Assembly (NCBI RefSeq): GCF_000191885.1 | Contig: NZ_AEWI01000005.1 | Coordinates: 82,570 to 146,569, forward strand | Reading direction: 5' to 3' | From: Anaerophaga thermohalophila DSM 12881 | GTDB lineage: Bacteria; Bacteroidota; Bacteroidia; Bacteroidales; Marinilabiliaceae | Length of the DNA stretch: 64,000 nt | Shown: positions 25,817 to 34,803 of the stretch, in pieces | How the letters are laid out: every line of letters starts with the position of its first letter | Numbering within the stretch: position 1 is the first letter of the stretch | The notes under the pieces: model-generated | Seen by the model: the letters and a program-made list of their open reading frames with translations, nothing else | Databases searched by the model: none | Told to the model about the DNA's origin: nothing | Program-made: the position numbers and the translations under genes

Positions 25817-28800
25817 TATAGTTCAGATTATAAGCGTTTATTTCAAATACGGCGTTCAGGGTACGGTCTTCGGATACAATTATTGAATAGGGATTATCAG
25901 TGCTCACAGCGGAGCCTTCTTCCTGCCACTCAAGAAAATGATAGCCCGCATCGGGTGTAGCTTCCAGATTTATTACCAGGCCTTCGTGAAGAATGTAGCT
26001 GCCGGTTTCTTCATCATCGGGTACTATTACTTCACTGGCATCATTACTTACCTCAACAGAGCCGTTCGCGGTTTGGATGATAATGTTGTGAACCGGCACA
26101 AAGTGCGCGGTGATGGTGTGATTGCCCGTTGCGTTGAAAGTCAGTGGATTATCTGATGAAAAGATTGTACCACCTTCACTCCATTCTGTGAAATCATAGC
26201 CGCTGTTTGCTGTGGCAGACAAAGAAACCAAGGCATTGTTTTCATATTGTCCGGCTCCGGAAACTGTTCCACCTGCATCGGGATCCGACAAAACATCAAC
26301 TTGATAATAACTGGTAACCGTAATGCTCTTGGTTGCATCAAGTCCCGAATGATAAGCTGAAAGCGTGGCTGTACCCGGCCCAGCGACTTCAATAAAACCT
26401 GTAGGATTTATTGTTACGATGTTTTCATCATCTGTACTCCAGTCGAGACATTGAAGAGTGGCATCTGTGGGTGTAAAGGTTGCTGAAAGTTGATATGTCT
26501 CTCCAACGGATAGAGACATGTTGTCCTGATCTATGGAAAAGTCGGTAAGGTCAGTAACCGGAGTGGTTTCCGGCGTTTGCCAGCGCAGGAACGGATAACC
26601 GTTGTTTTTGTCGGGCTGAATGTCCCAGATGGTTGAGAAATCCCATTCGGCATAGGTTTGGGAGCATCTGAGGAAATCTTCAGGAATGGCTTCTCCCAGA
26701 TTATTGTTGGGTTCATTATCGGGGAAATAACTGTTGTTAATTGTATAAGATGAGTAAACGTATCCTATCAAGCCTCCTGAACCATTTACCTGCGTTAAAG
26801 AATAGCAGTTATTTATAGTGCTGGAACTAAGGTGTCCAATTAAGCCTCCGCCACGATAGGTGGTTGATATTGTTCCGGTTCCGTAGCAGTTGGTTGCGGT
26901 TCCATTGTCTTTATATCCAATTAGTGATCCAACATAAGATCCTGTTACATCAACATTTGTGTAGCATTGACTGACTGTTCCCATGTCTCTGCCTGCAATG
27001 CCACCGCCATAATCTCCCGCTTTAATAACTCCTTCAACTGAACAATTTCTGGTAGTTCCGTAATAATGAGCAGCAAATATACCACCTACGCGTCGTGATC
27101 CTGTTAAATTAATATTGGTAAGATTTAAATTTTCTATTGTTGCATATTGCCCTAAACCAAAAAGACCAACATTCATAATGGAGCGATTAATATAAAGGTT
27201 AGATATGGTATGTCCGTCTCCATCAAATGTTCCTCTAAACGAGTTGTAATAATCATCGCCGATAGGCAGCCAGCCATTGCCTTCATTGTAGGGAGCAACG
27301 TCAAGGTCAATGTCTGCAATCATTTTAAAGTGAACACCGGATTGTTCAAGAAAGTTCCGAACATTGTTTAAATGTTCCGGTGTTTCAATGAGAAACGGGT
27401 CTTCTGATGTTCCTGTTCCCCCGGCAAACCATGGAACAAAATGAGCAGTCAGGTTCCTGGCACCATCAACCGTAAAGGTTATTTCGGCTTCGTTGCTTAT
27501 GGTAATGCCATCTTCGCTCCAATGCGAGAACGAAAACAGGTTTTCAGGAATGGCTGTAAGGGTTATGGTTTCTCCGATAAGATAATCTCCCGTTCCTTCA
27601 ACGGTTCCAACATCGACAGGATCCGTAGTGGCTGTGATGGCATATTGTTCCTTGAAGATGGCTGTTAAAGTTGTATCGCATAACATATCGAAGATCAGAG
27701 GATTGTCTGATGAAACAGAATCGCTGTTACTCACCCAGTGAGAGAAACCATATCCTCCTTCGGGAAATGCTTCAACAGAGACTTCAGTGGCATAGTCATA
27801 AATACCATCGCCTGTAGTTAAACCGTAAAGTGTATTATTGGCTTCGGTGGTCAGGGTGTATTGATTGATTTCGAAATTGGCTGTCAGGACTTTATCTTCG
27901 GTTGCTGAAAAAGTGTATTCGGCAGAAGTGCTGACTTCTGTTTCACCTTCTGTCCAGTTGATAAAGTGATACCCTTCATCGGGAGTTGCACTGATTGTAA
28001 CACTTTCTCCGTCAGTATAGGTTCCTGCACCTGAAATATTTCCATGGACAGGCTCGTTCACCAGAAGAGATATTGTGTGATCTTTGACCGGCTGAAATTC
28101 GGCTGTGAGGGTTCGGTGGTCAAACATCTCGATATCGGTTTGTGCACTGGCCGAAACAAACTGTCCGTTTTCACTCCACTGAATAAACTGGTAGCCCGTT
28201 TCGGGGGTTGCTTCAATGGTTTGCGTACTGAAAACTATGTATTCGCCTTCTCCTGAAACTGTTCCGCCTTCCTGTGGAGATGCTTCAAGAGATAAAGTCC
28301 GCTTGTCGGGTATACTGAAAAAGTATCGTGTATTTGGACCATGCGGGCCATTGCCTGGGCCGGGGTTAAAATCGAGATAGGTGCAGGAAAAATTAACCAG
28401 CGTGTCGTTGGGGGCGGAAACGGTAGAAGGCCAATAACCTTCTTCAGTCAATGGAACCTGCTGAAAGGTGGCAGGCCATGTTTCGTCTTCAGGATACTTT
28501 TCAGCATATATGGTGCGTTGATCTTCCACGTTAATGATAACCGTTTCTTTACCAAAACCATTGGCGTGAATTTTAACGGCATTTACTATTTGTCCTTCTT
28601 CAAGAGTGTAAATGGGCGTTCCCGGACTGTTATCCAGGGTAGATTTGTACATTATTTGCTGAGGAGTAGCATTGGTTGTGTACACGATGCGTGGATTGCC
28701 ATCGGGGTGCCTGCAAATATCCTGACGGTTATGTGCTGCCGGTGAAATAACTACCGGCGAGTCCCATGAACCGTCTGGGCAAGTTCTGTAACCTAATTCA

Positions 28801-29528
28801 CCACTTCCTTTATTGCGCCAGTATATGCCTGCTATAGAACCATCCTCTTGTATAATGGCGGGAAAGAATCCCATTCCATGATCAACCGATGTGTCATTAT
28901 AATTTGCAATGGTAATTGTTGACCATGCTCCGGAATTTGGGTCTCGTCGGAATTCCCAGGCTTTTCCGCCATAATCTCCCCAACCGTAGTAAATTGTTAT
29001 CAGATGCACAGTGCCGTCATTGGAAATCAATAAGTCACGGATTATTTTATTTCCATAGGCAGATGCTGAGGGGGTTGAAACCGGTTCTTTTACCCAGCTG
29101 CCAGTTAAGTTATGGAATACATAAATATTTCTCCAAAAATACTGACTACTACCCGAAACAGCTGCACCATAATTAAATGCCGGATTAATGCTTACCACAA
29201 GAAAAATATTGCCATTAACATCGCCTTTGATCATTACATCGGAAACTTTACCATCGTATTCCGTAGCTACTGACTGTTCTGTCCACGTTTGTCCGTTATC
29301 AGAACTGGTTAAATACTTTAGTTCATAGTTGTCAACGACAGCCATGTGAAAAGTACCATCTTTGGCTTTGTAAAGATTTGCCCTGTGACCGTGATAATAA
29401 CCAACATATGATGCGGTTGAATAAGTTTCTCCGGTCATGACCGTGGTTTCGTAGCTTTGGGCATTGGTGTATGAAATGCCAAAATTCAGTATTACAAGAA
29501 AACTGAGGAGTGGTAAAAGTTCTTTCAT
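25653..29528 (-). CDS. 5' part of a very large secreted multi-domain repeat protein (frameshifted)
   Basis: The product is a cell-surface or secreted protein of unknown role. A signal peptide (residues 1-23) is followed by a propeller-like region with BNR-type strands (SSDNGQTW, about 24-395). Several InlB/Listeria-Bacteroides repeats follow (ATPDEGYHFINW type, about 400-690), a GLUG-motif region (about 700-980, e.g. GGIAGRDMGTVSQCY, GGGLIGHLSSS), a Big_2 Ig-like domain (about 990-1080) and more InlB repeats. The frame breaks at residue about 1271, at a run of four As (25712-25715, plus strand). The parallel repeat downstream shows that one base fewer would restore YHFVQWNDG and join the frame ending at 24926, giving about 1530 residues. 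Adhesion or glycan binding is likely, but unproven. Confidence 0.82.
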   Translation of the reverse strand: MKELLPLLSFLVILNFGISYTNAQSYETTVMTGETYSTASYVGYYHGHRANLYKAKDGTFHMAVVDNYELKYLTSSDNGQTWTEQSVATEYDGKVSDVMIKGDVNGNIFLVVSINPAFNYGAAVSGSSQYFWRNIYVFHNLTGSWVKEPVSTPSASAYGNKIIRDLLISNDGTVHLITIYYGWGDYGGKAWEFRRDPNSGAWSTITIANYNDTSVDHGMGFFPAIIQEDGSIAGIYWRNKGSGELGYRTCPDGSWDSPVVISPAAHNRQDICRHPDGNPRIVYTTNATPQQIMYKSTLDNSPGTPIYTLEEGQIVNAVKIHANGFGKETVIINVEDQRTIYAEKYPEDETWPATFQQVPLTEEGYWPSTVSAPNDTLVNFSCTYLDFNPGPGNGPHGPNTRYFFSIPDKRTLSLEASPQEGGTVSGEGEYIVFSTQTIEATPETGYQFIQWSENGQFVSASAQTDIEMFDHRTLTAEFQPVKDHTISLLVNEPVHGNISGAGTYTDGESVTISATPDEGYHFINWTEGETEVSTSAEYTFSATEDKVLTANFEINQYTLTTEANNTLYGLTTGDGIYDYATEVSVEAFPEGGYGFSHWVSNSDSVSSDNPLIFDMLCDTTLTAIFKEQYAITATTDPVDVGTVEGTGDYLIGETITLTAIPENLFSFSHWSEDGITISNEAEITFTVDGARNLTAHFVPWFAGGTGTSEDPFLIETPEHLNNVRNFLEQSGVHFKMIADIDLDVAPYNEGNGWLPIGDDYYNSFRGTFDGDGHTISNLYINRSIMNVGLFGLGQYATIENLNLTNINLTGSRRVGGIFAAHYYGTTRNCSVEGVIKAGDYGGGIAGRDMGTVSQCYTNVDVTGSYVGSLIGYKDNGTATNCYGTGTISTTYRGGGLIGHLSSSTINNCYSLTQVNGSGGLIGYVYSSYTINNSYFPDNEPNNNLGEAIPEDFLRCSQTYAEWDFSTIWDIQPDKNNGYPFLRWQTPETTPVTDLTDFSIDQDNMSLSVGETYQLSATFTPTDATLQCLDWSTDDENIVTINPTGFIEVAGPGTATLSAYHSGLDATKSITVTSYYQVDVLSDPDAGGTVSGAGQYENNALVSLSATANSGYDFTEWSEGGTIFSSDNPLTFNATGNHTITAHFVPVHNIIIQTANGSVEVSNDASEVIVPDDEETGSYILHEGLVINLEATPDAGYHFLEWQEEGSAVSTDNPYSIIVSEDRTLNAVFEINAYNLNYSAGENGSISGDTPQTVDHGQDGTEVTAVPDEGYHFCAMERRGYVCCQNRFRRHW

Positions 29529-29662
29529 TGTTGACAGGTAAAATGAGTTTATAAATCATCAAAAGTCCCTGGATAAAGGGATTGATGAATTATACGAGGG
29601 TGTTGCATTTCCGTTCTTGCAAAAGGTAAAACGGTCTTTGAAAAGGTAAAAAAGGGGAGAAA

Positions 29663-30892
29663 TTATTGGTGAGCGTCGGGTATTGATTGACGAAATTCGT
29701 TAGGTGTTATATTTTCAAATGTTTTAAAAGCTCTGACAAAAGACGAATAATTCAGAAATCCGGACATGCTGGCCAGAACGGTTAATGAATAGTTTTGTGT
29801 TCCGGGGTCGGTCATAAGTCTTTTTGATTCCTCTATGCGATAAAAATTGATAAAAGTCGAAAACCTTTGTCCGTAGATATGATTGATTAATCTGGAAATG
29901 TAAGTGCGGTTTGTATTCAGGTCGCGGGCAATGTCCCAGATTTTTAATTCGGGATTAAGGAAGGGACGATATTCCCGTATATAGTTCTCCAGCTTTTCTT
30001 TGAGTTCTGGTGGAATTTCGGGTGTTTCAGTTTCAATTGTTTCAGTTTCAATTTTGCGGTCAATCTCTTCTGTGGGGATTTCTTTCTTTAGAGAGACACC
30101 TTCTGTTTCACTCTCATCCACCTTTTCCGAAGGAAATATTATAATGGCCTGACGATTACTGTAATTGCCCACCATCGCGAAGAAAGTTCCAAGTAAAATG
30201 AATGGAACGGATGAAAGGAAAGGACTGTTTAATACATTCAGACGGGGAAACCAATGTACTGAGATACCCGAGAACAGGGCAAGAACAAAAACAACGGAGA
30301 TGACTTTTACCCAGCTCAGTGAGACACCTTTCAGGGATGAATAGTAGTCTTCAATTCTTTTTTGGTGCCTGTTGACCAAACGGAGGGTGAGTATATAGTA
30401 AATAACGGAGAAAAAGATGTACAGCAGCTTGGCGAGCCGGTCTGTTTTCTTCATAAAATGAAATTTCCAATGTGCATCGGCGGGCGGATTGGATGACAAA
30501 AGAAATTCCTGAATATAGAAAAGCTGTTCCGCTTTATTCATCATTATCACGTACAGGGTGAAACTGGTAAAGACCAATAATATCCCGGGGATTAAATGTC
30601 GCAATAGTTTTGGTGAAATTTTTTCGGGATTGACAATTTGCAGAATGTATATATAGAATAGCGGGAACAATACCAATGTTGTGAAAAATACATAAGGATA
30701 TACAATCCGGTAAGTTTCCATGGCGCCACCATATATCCCGATTCCCGACAAGAAGGTGAGCAATGCGCATCCCATGAATAATGCCATTATAAATCGTGGA
30801 TTTCGAAGTGATATCCTGCTGAAAAGGAATGATATAAACCAAATAAGGGTTACAAAAACCGGAAATAACAATGCTATCTGAGAAAAACTCAT
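29663..30892 (-). CDS. Membrane-anchored AraC-family transcriptional regulator
   Basis: The 409-residue protein has about seven hydrophobic helices in its first 240 residues (starting MSFSQIALLFPVFVTLIWF). A charged linker rich in TETIETETPE follows, then a C-terminal AraC/XylS double helix-turn-helix (about residues 300-405: IWDIARDLNTNRTYISRLIN, and AFKTFENITPNEFRQ). Such membrane-bound AraC proteins are common in Bacteroidota and are thought to sense extracytoplasmic signals. It lies upstream of the large secreted repeat protein on the same strand and may control it. No ligand can be inferred. Confidence 0.85.
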   Translation of the reverse strand: MSFSQIALLFPVFVTLIWFISFLFSRISLRNPRFIMALFMGCALLTFLSGIGIYGGAMETYRIVYPYVFFTTLVLFPLFYIYILQIVNPEKISPKLLRHLIPGILLVFTSFTLYVIMMNKAEQLFYIQEFLLSSNPPADAHWKFHFMKKTDRLAKLLYIFFSVIYYILTLRLVNRHQKRIEDYYSSLKGVSLSWVKVISVVFVLALFSGISVHWFPRLNVLNSPFLSSVPFILLGTFFAMVGNYSNRQAIIIFPSEKVDESETEGVSLKKEIPTEEIDRKIETETIETETPEIPPELKEKLENYIREYRPFLNPELKIWDIARDLNTNRTYISRLINHIYGQRFSTFINFYRIEESKRLMTDPGTQNYSLTVLASMSGFLNYSSFVRAFKTFENITPNEFRQSIPDAHQ

Positions 30893-31058
30893 TGGCTGAA
30901 AAACTGATGCGATGATTTATGATTTACGTTGTAGTAGCTGTTTGGTTTCGCATAAATCTTTTTATTTTCTGATAATTGATCCCCGGTAGTATAAAAAATA
31001 AATGCCAGTCGTTGCAATCACAGCAAAAGTGGAAAATCCATATTCCATGGCCGTTTTT

Positions 31059-32267
31059 TTACCAGTAAAACAGGGTTCCGTCTGTTTTTCTGTTTACAGG
31101 TAAGCTGGCCCTGCTATAAGGAAATTTTTCGGCTGCTTTTTCATCTATATCCACACCAATTCCGGGTGTGTCGTCAATATACATGTAGCCATCTTTGAAG
31201 TGGTAATTGGTCTTAAACACTTCATTGACAATTTCTTCATGGGGCATGTATTCCTGAATCCCGAAATTGTTGATGGCATAATCGAAGTGAAGAGCTGCAG
31301 CCATATTTATGGGAGAAAGGTCGGTTGCACCATGAAATCCGGTTTGTACATGGTAGATAGAGGCAAAAGCGGCTACTTTTTGTAAATGAGTAATTCCTCC
31401 ACCATGCACGATGGGCATTCGCACAAAATCTATCAATTGTTCCGAGATAAGTGTGGTATAGTCATATACCGAATTAAAAACTTCACCAATGGCAATCGGG
31501 GTGGTTGTATGCTGGCGTACCAAACGAAGTCCTTCCTGAAGTTCTCCCGTCACAGCATCTTCCATCCAATAAAGATGGAAAGGTTCCAACTCTTTCCCTA
31601 ATCGTCCTGCTTCTATGGGTGTTAGTCTGTGGTGAACATCATGCAACAGAAGCAACCCCTCTCCGAAGTGTTCTCTGACTTTGCTAAACAGTTTAGGTAC
31701 CCAGTTAAGATATTTGTGTGTATCCCAGTAATCTTCTTTTGGGAGGCCTTTTCCTGCCGGTTCATATTTCTCACCTTTTTTGGCGACTCCGTAAGTGTGG
31801 TCCAGTCCTGGAATGCCCGATTGCACCCTGATGGCCTTGAAACCATTGTCCAGTTCGCTGGCGACACTTTCCAAAGCGTGGTCGAGGTCCACACCATTGG
31901 CATGGGCATATACCAGCACCCGGTTACGGCTTTTTCCTCCCAGCAGGTTATAAAGCGGAGTATTCAGAACTTTTCCCTTAATGTCCCACAGGGCCATATC
32001 AATGGCCGATATGGCTGTCATGGTAACGGCTCCGCGTTTCCAGTATACCCCACGATAGAAATAGTGCCAGATGTCTTCAATGTTGGCCGGATCCCGGCCT
32101 GTTAAAGCCGGGATACAGTATTCTTCAAGGTATTTGGCTACGGCAAGTTCCCTCCCGTTAAGGGTGGCATCTCCTAATCCGTAAATGCCTTCATCGGTAT
32201 ATATTTTAAGGGTGACGAAGTTTCGTCCGGGTGAACATACTATTACTTTAGCATCTGTTATTTTCAT
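31059..32267 (-). CDS. D-mannonate dehydratase-like enolase-superfamily enzyme (ManD/RspA type)
   Basis: This enzyme should dehydrate D-mannonate to 2-keto-3-deoxygluconate, a step of glucuronate breakdown. Enolase-superfamily metal ligands and catalytic residues are visible: HDVHH (about 210), the Glu in WMED (about 239), GEVFNS (about 265) and the His in GFHGATD (about 315). From the ATG at 32267 it has 402 residues, close to E. coli RspA (404); the frame is open to 32309, but the longer start overlaps the SDR stop and lacks family support. It follows the SDR gene by 38 bases. Some ManD-family members act on D-gluconate or have little activity, so the substrate rests on context: the glucuronoxylan PUL beside it. 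Confidence 0.88.
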   Translation of the reverse strand: MKITDAKVIVCSPGRNFVTLKIYTDEGIYGLGDATLNGRELAVAKYLEEYCIPALTGRDPANIEDIWHYFYRGVYWKRGAVTMTAISAIDMALWDIKGKVLNTPLYNLLGGKSRNRVLVYAHANGVDLDHALESVASELDNGFKAIRVQSGIPGLDHTYGVAKKGEKYEPAGKGLPKEDYWDTHKYLNWVPKLFSKVREHFGEGLLLLHDVHHRLTPIEAGRLGKELEPFHLYWMEDAVTGELQEGLRLVRQHTTTPIAIGEVFNSVYDYTTLISEQLIDFVRMPIVHGGGITHLQKVAAFASIYHVQTGFHGATDLSPINMAAALHFDYAINNFGIQEYMPHEEIVNEVFKTNYHFKDGYMYIDDTPGIGVDIDEKAAEKFPYSRASLPVNRKTDGTLFYW

Positions 32268-32305
32268 GATTGTTGTTTTTGTTGACCTGCCAAAATCATT
32301 AAAAA

Positions 32306-33052
32306 TCAAAATCCAATGGAATTGCCGCCATCAACAGGCAGAACAACTCCTGTAATGTAGCTCGCTGCATCAGAGACAAGGAATAGAGCTGCTGAAGCAA
32401 CTTCTTCGGGATTGCCCATTCGTCCCATGGGTGTTCTGGAAAAGACTTTTTGCTTCCTTTCAGGGTCGTTATCCAAAGCGTTTGCCGACATTTTGGAATA
32501 GATAAATCCCGGTGCAATGGCATTGACACGGATCCCTTTAGGTGCCCACTCAACAGTCAGTGCACGGGTCATGCCTTCAACAGCGGTTTTGGCAGCCGTG
32601 TAGGCAATTACTTGCGGCATGCCGTATTGTGCCGCCATTGAGCTAATGTTAAGGATAGAACCGCCTCCATTGTCGATCATTTTTTTTGCAACTTCCCTGG
32701 AAAGCGCAAAAACAACATTCTGGTTTGTTTGTATTACTTTCTGAAATTCTTCATCCGAGGTCTCCAGGGCAAATTTTTTCAGGTGGATACCGGCATTATT
32801 CACCAGGATATTGAGTTTACCATATCTCTTTTCCAGAGTGTCAACCAGATTGGGAAGTTCTTTCAAATTGGTAAGGTCGAACAATTCATAACCGCATTTG
32901 TCTCCAAATTCCGCTTTGGCCGTTTCCAGATTTTCCTTGTTAAGATCGATAATGATTGTAAAAATTCCGGCATCGGTAAAAGCTTTGGTAATGGCTTTAC
33001 CAAGCCCGGTAGTTCCTCCCGTTACAATAGCTGTTTTCTTTTGTTGCATCAT
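32306..33052 (-). CDS. SDR oxidoreductase, possible D-mannonate oxidoreductase (fructuronate reductase)
   Basis: This is a classical short-chain dehydrogenase of 248 residues. The nucleotide-binding motif is TGGTTGLG (about 11-18), then NNAG (about 87), the catalytic Ser in [10 protein letters not shown], and YTAAK (about 154). It lies between lacI and the mannonate dehydratase gene on the same strand. In some bacteria (for example Bacillus) an SDR serves as fructuronate reductase just before mannonate dehydratase, which would fit here, but a gluconate or ketodeoxygluconate dehydrogenase is equally possible. The frame is open up to 33307, but that extension is read through MITE A2, so the ATG at 33052 (or 33049) is the real start. 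Confidence 0.85.
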   Translation of the reverse strand: MMQQKKTAIVTGGTTGLGKAITKAFTDAGIFTIIIDLNKENLETAKAEFGDKCGYELFDLTNLKELPNLVDTLEKRYGKLNILVNNAGIHLKKFALETSDEEFQKVIQTNQNVVFALSREVAKKMIDNGGGSILNISSMAAQYGMPQVIAYTAAKTAVEGMTRALTVEWAPKGIRVNAIAPGFIYSKMSANALDNDPERKQKVFSRTPMGRMGNPEEVASAALFLVSDAASYITGVVLPVDGGNSIGF

Positions 33053-33080
33053 GATTAATCGTTTTTGTTTTTCTGTATAA

Positions 33081-33224
33081 TGAGTGCAGTATAAAAAGCC
33101 TTCAAACTGCTGATCTTTACCATTTTTACCCCTGACCCATAAAGGGGAACTGCTAAAAATCAGCAGTTTGAAAAAGTCCCCTTTAGGGGATTTAGGGGTC
33201 AAAAGGCTTTTTAGACTACACTCT
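33081..33224 (-). repeat. MITE-like element A2 with ATAA target duplication
   Basis: The ends are TGAGTGCAGTATAAAAAGCC and GGCTTTTTAGACTACACTCT. The interior matches A1 in reverse. ATAA lies on both sides (33077-33080 and 33225-33228). It sits between the SDR gene and lacI. Confidence 0.83.
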
Positions 33225-33237
33225 ATAATAAATATAT

Positions 33238-33317
33238 TTAAGTTATTGGTCTGACAGAACCCGCATGTGGGATTTATTCCTATTCTTATTGTAGTATCCC
33301 TTGCCATGCTCGTTTCA
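33238..33317 (+). repeat. Hairpin repeat family C, copy C5
   Basis: The stretch TTATTGGTCTGACAGAACCC, GCATGTGGGATTTATTCCTA and GCCATGCTCGTTTCAGTT is a shortened family C copy. It begins 13 bases after MITE A2 and ends 11 bases before the lacI stop. Confidence 0.65.
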
Positions 33318-33327
33318 GTTAAAATTG

Positions 33328-34362
33328 TTATTTTACCGGTTTTCGGTTTGTCGATTCCCTGATGCGTAAACCGAATTTAAGAACAATTTGCTTTCCTTTT
33401 GGCTCAACATGTTTAGTATTGAGTTTTTCAATCATAAGATTAACGGTTTTGATTCCCGTTTCTTCACCCGGATAATCGATGGTAGTAAGGGATGGTTTGG
33501 AAAATTCAGAAAAAGGGTCGTTGTTAAAACCGGTGATTTCAATCTGTTCGGGTATTTTAATCCCATTTTTTTGCAGATAATGCATAATGGTGATGGCACA
33601 GGTGTCATTGGCTACAAAAATTGCATCGGGAAATGGTTTCATTGTCATTATTCTTTTCGCGCATACTTTGCCGTCTTCAACACTTAGGTTTGTCTGCCAT
33701 ACCATCTGGGGGTCGAATGATCTGTTCGCTTCCGACAAGGCTTCTTTATAGCCTTCAAGTCGCTGCTTATAGACCTGTATGCCTGTATTACCTGTGATAT
33801 GTAAAATTCTTGTTTTTCCGTTATTCAGCAGATGTCTGGTTGCCTGATAGCCTGCTTCTTTGTTGTCGATTGTAACACAGTTGTGTTGGCTGTATTTTTC
33901 CGGGATTCTGTCAAAAAACACAACCGGAATATTTTTAGCGAAAAATGGTTTAAAATGGGTTGGTTCGGGAGATGTGTCGGTAGTGGATACCATCAACCCG
34001 TCGACACGATGATTGAAAAGAATTTGCGCATTTTCTTTTTCTTTAATTTCCGATTCGAAAGACTGCATTATAATAAGGTGATATCCGGCATCTGATGCGG
34101 CTTTTTCCATCCCGGCGAGTACTGTTGACATGAAATTGCTGTTCAGGCGGGGAACTATGACGCCCAAGGTATGACTTTTGCTCGTACGTAAGCTACTTGC
34201 CAGAGCGTTTGTCTGATACCCCATTTCATTCGCTTTCTCTCTGATTTTATCACGGGTCTTTTTGCTGATTGCCGGATGGTCTTTTAACGCCCGGCTGACG
34301 GTTGCTGCCGAAACATTGAGGGCCGCGGCTATGTCGTATATGGTTGTTTCTTTTTTGTGCAC
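33328..34362 (-). CDS. LacI-family transcriptional regulator
   Basis: This is a LacI/GalR-type repressor with an N-terminal helix-turn-helix (TIYDIAAALNVSAATVSRALKDHP) and a hinge (NALASSLRTSKSHTLGVIVP). A periplasmic-binding-protein-like sugar domain follows (VDGLMVSTTD, DAIFVANDTCA, TTIDYPGEETG). Its 344 residues fit. The start codon is GTG. It probably controls the SDR and mannonate dehydratase genes downstream and responds to a sugar acid. A perfect palindrome GCAATCGATTGC just upstream, over its own promoter, is a likely autoregulatory operator. Confidence 0.92.
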   Translation of the reverse strand: MHKKETTIYDIAAALNVSAATVSRALKDHPAISKKTRDKIREKANEMGYQTNALASSLRTSKSHTLGVIVPRLNSNFMSTVLAGMEKAASDAGYHLIIMQSFESEIKEKENAQILFNHRVDGLMVSTTDTSPEPTHFKPFFAKNIPVVFFDRIPEKYSQHNCVTIDNKEAGYQATRHLLNNGKTRILHITGNTGIQVYKQRLEGYKEALSEANRSFDPQMVWQTNLSVEDGKVCAKRIMTMKPFPDAIFVANDTCAITIMHYLQKNGIKIPEQIEITGFNNDPFSEFSKPSLTTIDYPGEETGIKTVNLMIEKLNTKHVEPKGKQIVLKFGLRIRESTNRKPVK

Positions 34363-34382
34363 GGTTTCTGTGATTCAGTGTT

Positions 34383-34422
34383 CAAAGTTAAGCATTCTTT
34401 CTCTGATTACGCAATCGATTGC
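34383..34422 (-). promoter_or_regulatory. lacI promoter overlapped by a LacI-type operator
   Basis: On the minus strand TAACTTTG (34383-34390) fits the -7 consensus TAnnTTTG. Twenty bases upstream, at the -33 position, lies the perfect 12-bp palindrome GCAATCGATTGC (34411-34422). Its central CG is the hallmark of LacI-family operators. Binding there would block the promoter. Confidence 0.65.
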
Positions 34423-34563
34423 ATTATTTAAATATTTTTTTAATCTTTGTAGAAAAATTACAAAATAAATCGTGATCGCAGATTATTAGATATGAGATGT
34501 TCTAAAGCTTTGCAATCGTCACTTTCTTGGCGGACACGCATATTGAGCAAATTTTTGCAGGTG

Positions 34564-34708
34564 TGAGTGCAGTATAAAAAGACTTCAAACTGCTGATTTT
34601 TTACCATTTTTACCCGTGACCCCTAAAGGGGAACTGCTAAAAATCAGCAGTTTGAAAAAGTCCCCTTTAGGGGATTTAGGGGTCAAAAGGCTTTTTAGAC
34701 CGGGCTCA
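34564..34708 (-). repeat. MITE-like element A3 with GGTG target duplication
   Basis: The element runs from TGAGTGCAGTATAAAAAGAC to GCTTTTTAGACCGGGCTCA. Its interior is the same as A2. GGTG lies on both sides (34560-34563 and 34709-34712). It lies between lacI and the divergent HTCS gene; the rest of that gap (34423-34559) holds nothing recognised. Confidence 0.85.
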
Positions 34709-34803
34709 GGTGTATTAGACGATTTCTTTGCTACTCCTGATTTGTGGGAGTACAAAAAGAATACTAATTTGGTAAGGTTTATATTTTGAAGCAATTTATC
34801 AGA

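Noticed and set aside
33053..33307. N-terminal extension of the SDR protein by 85 residues
   Set aside because: The extension is translated from MITE A2 and repeat C5. The SDR fold starts properly at 33052/33049.
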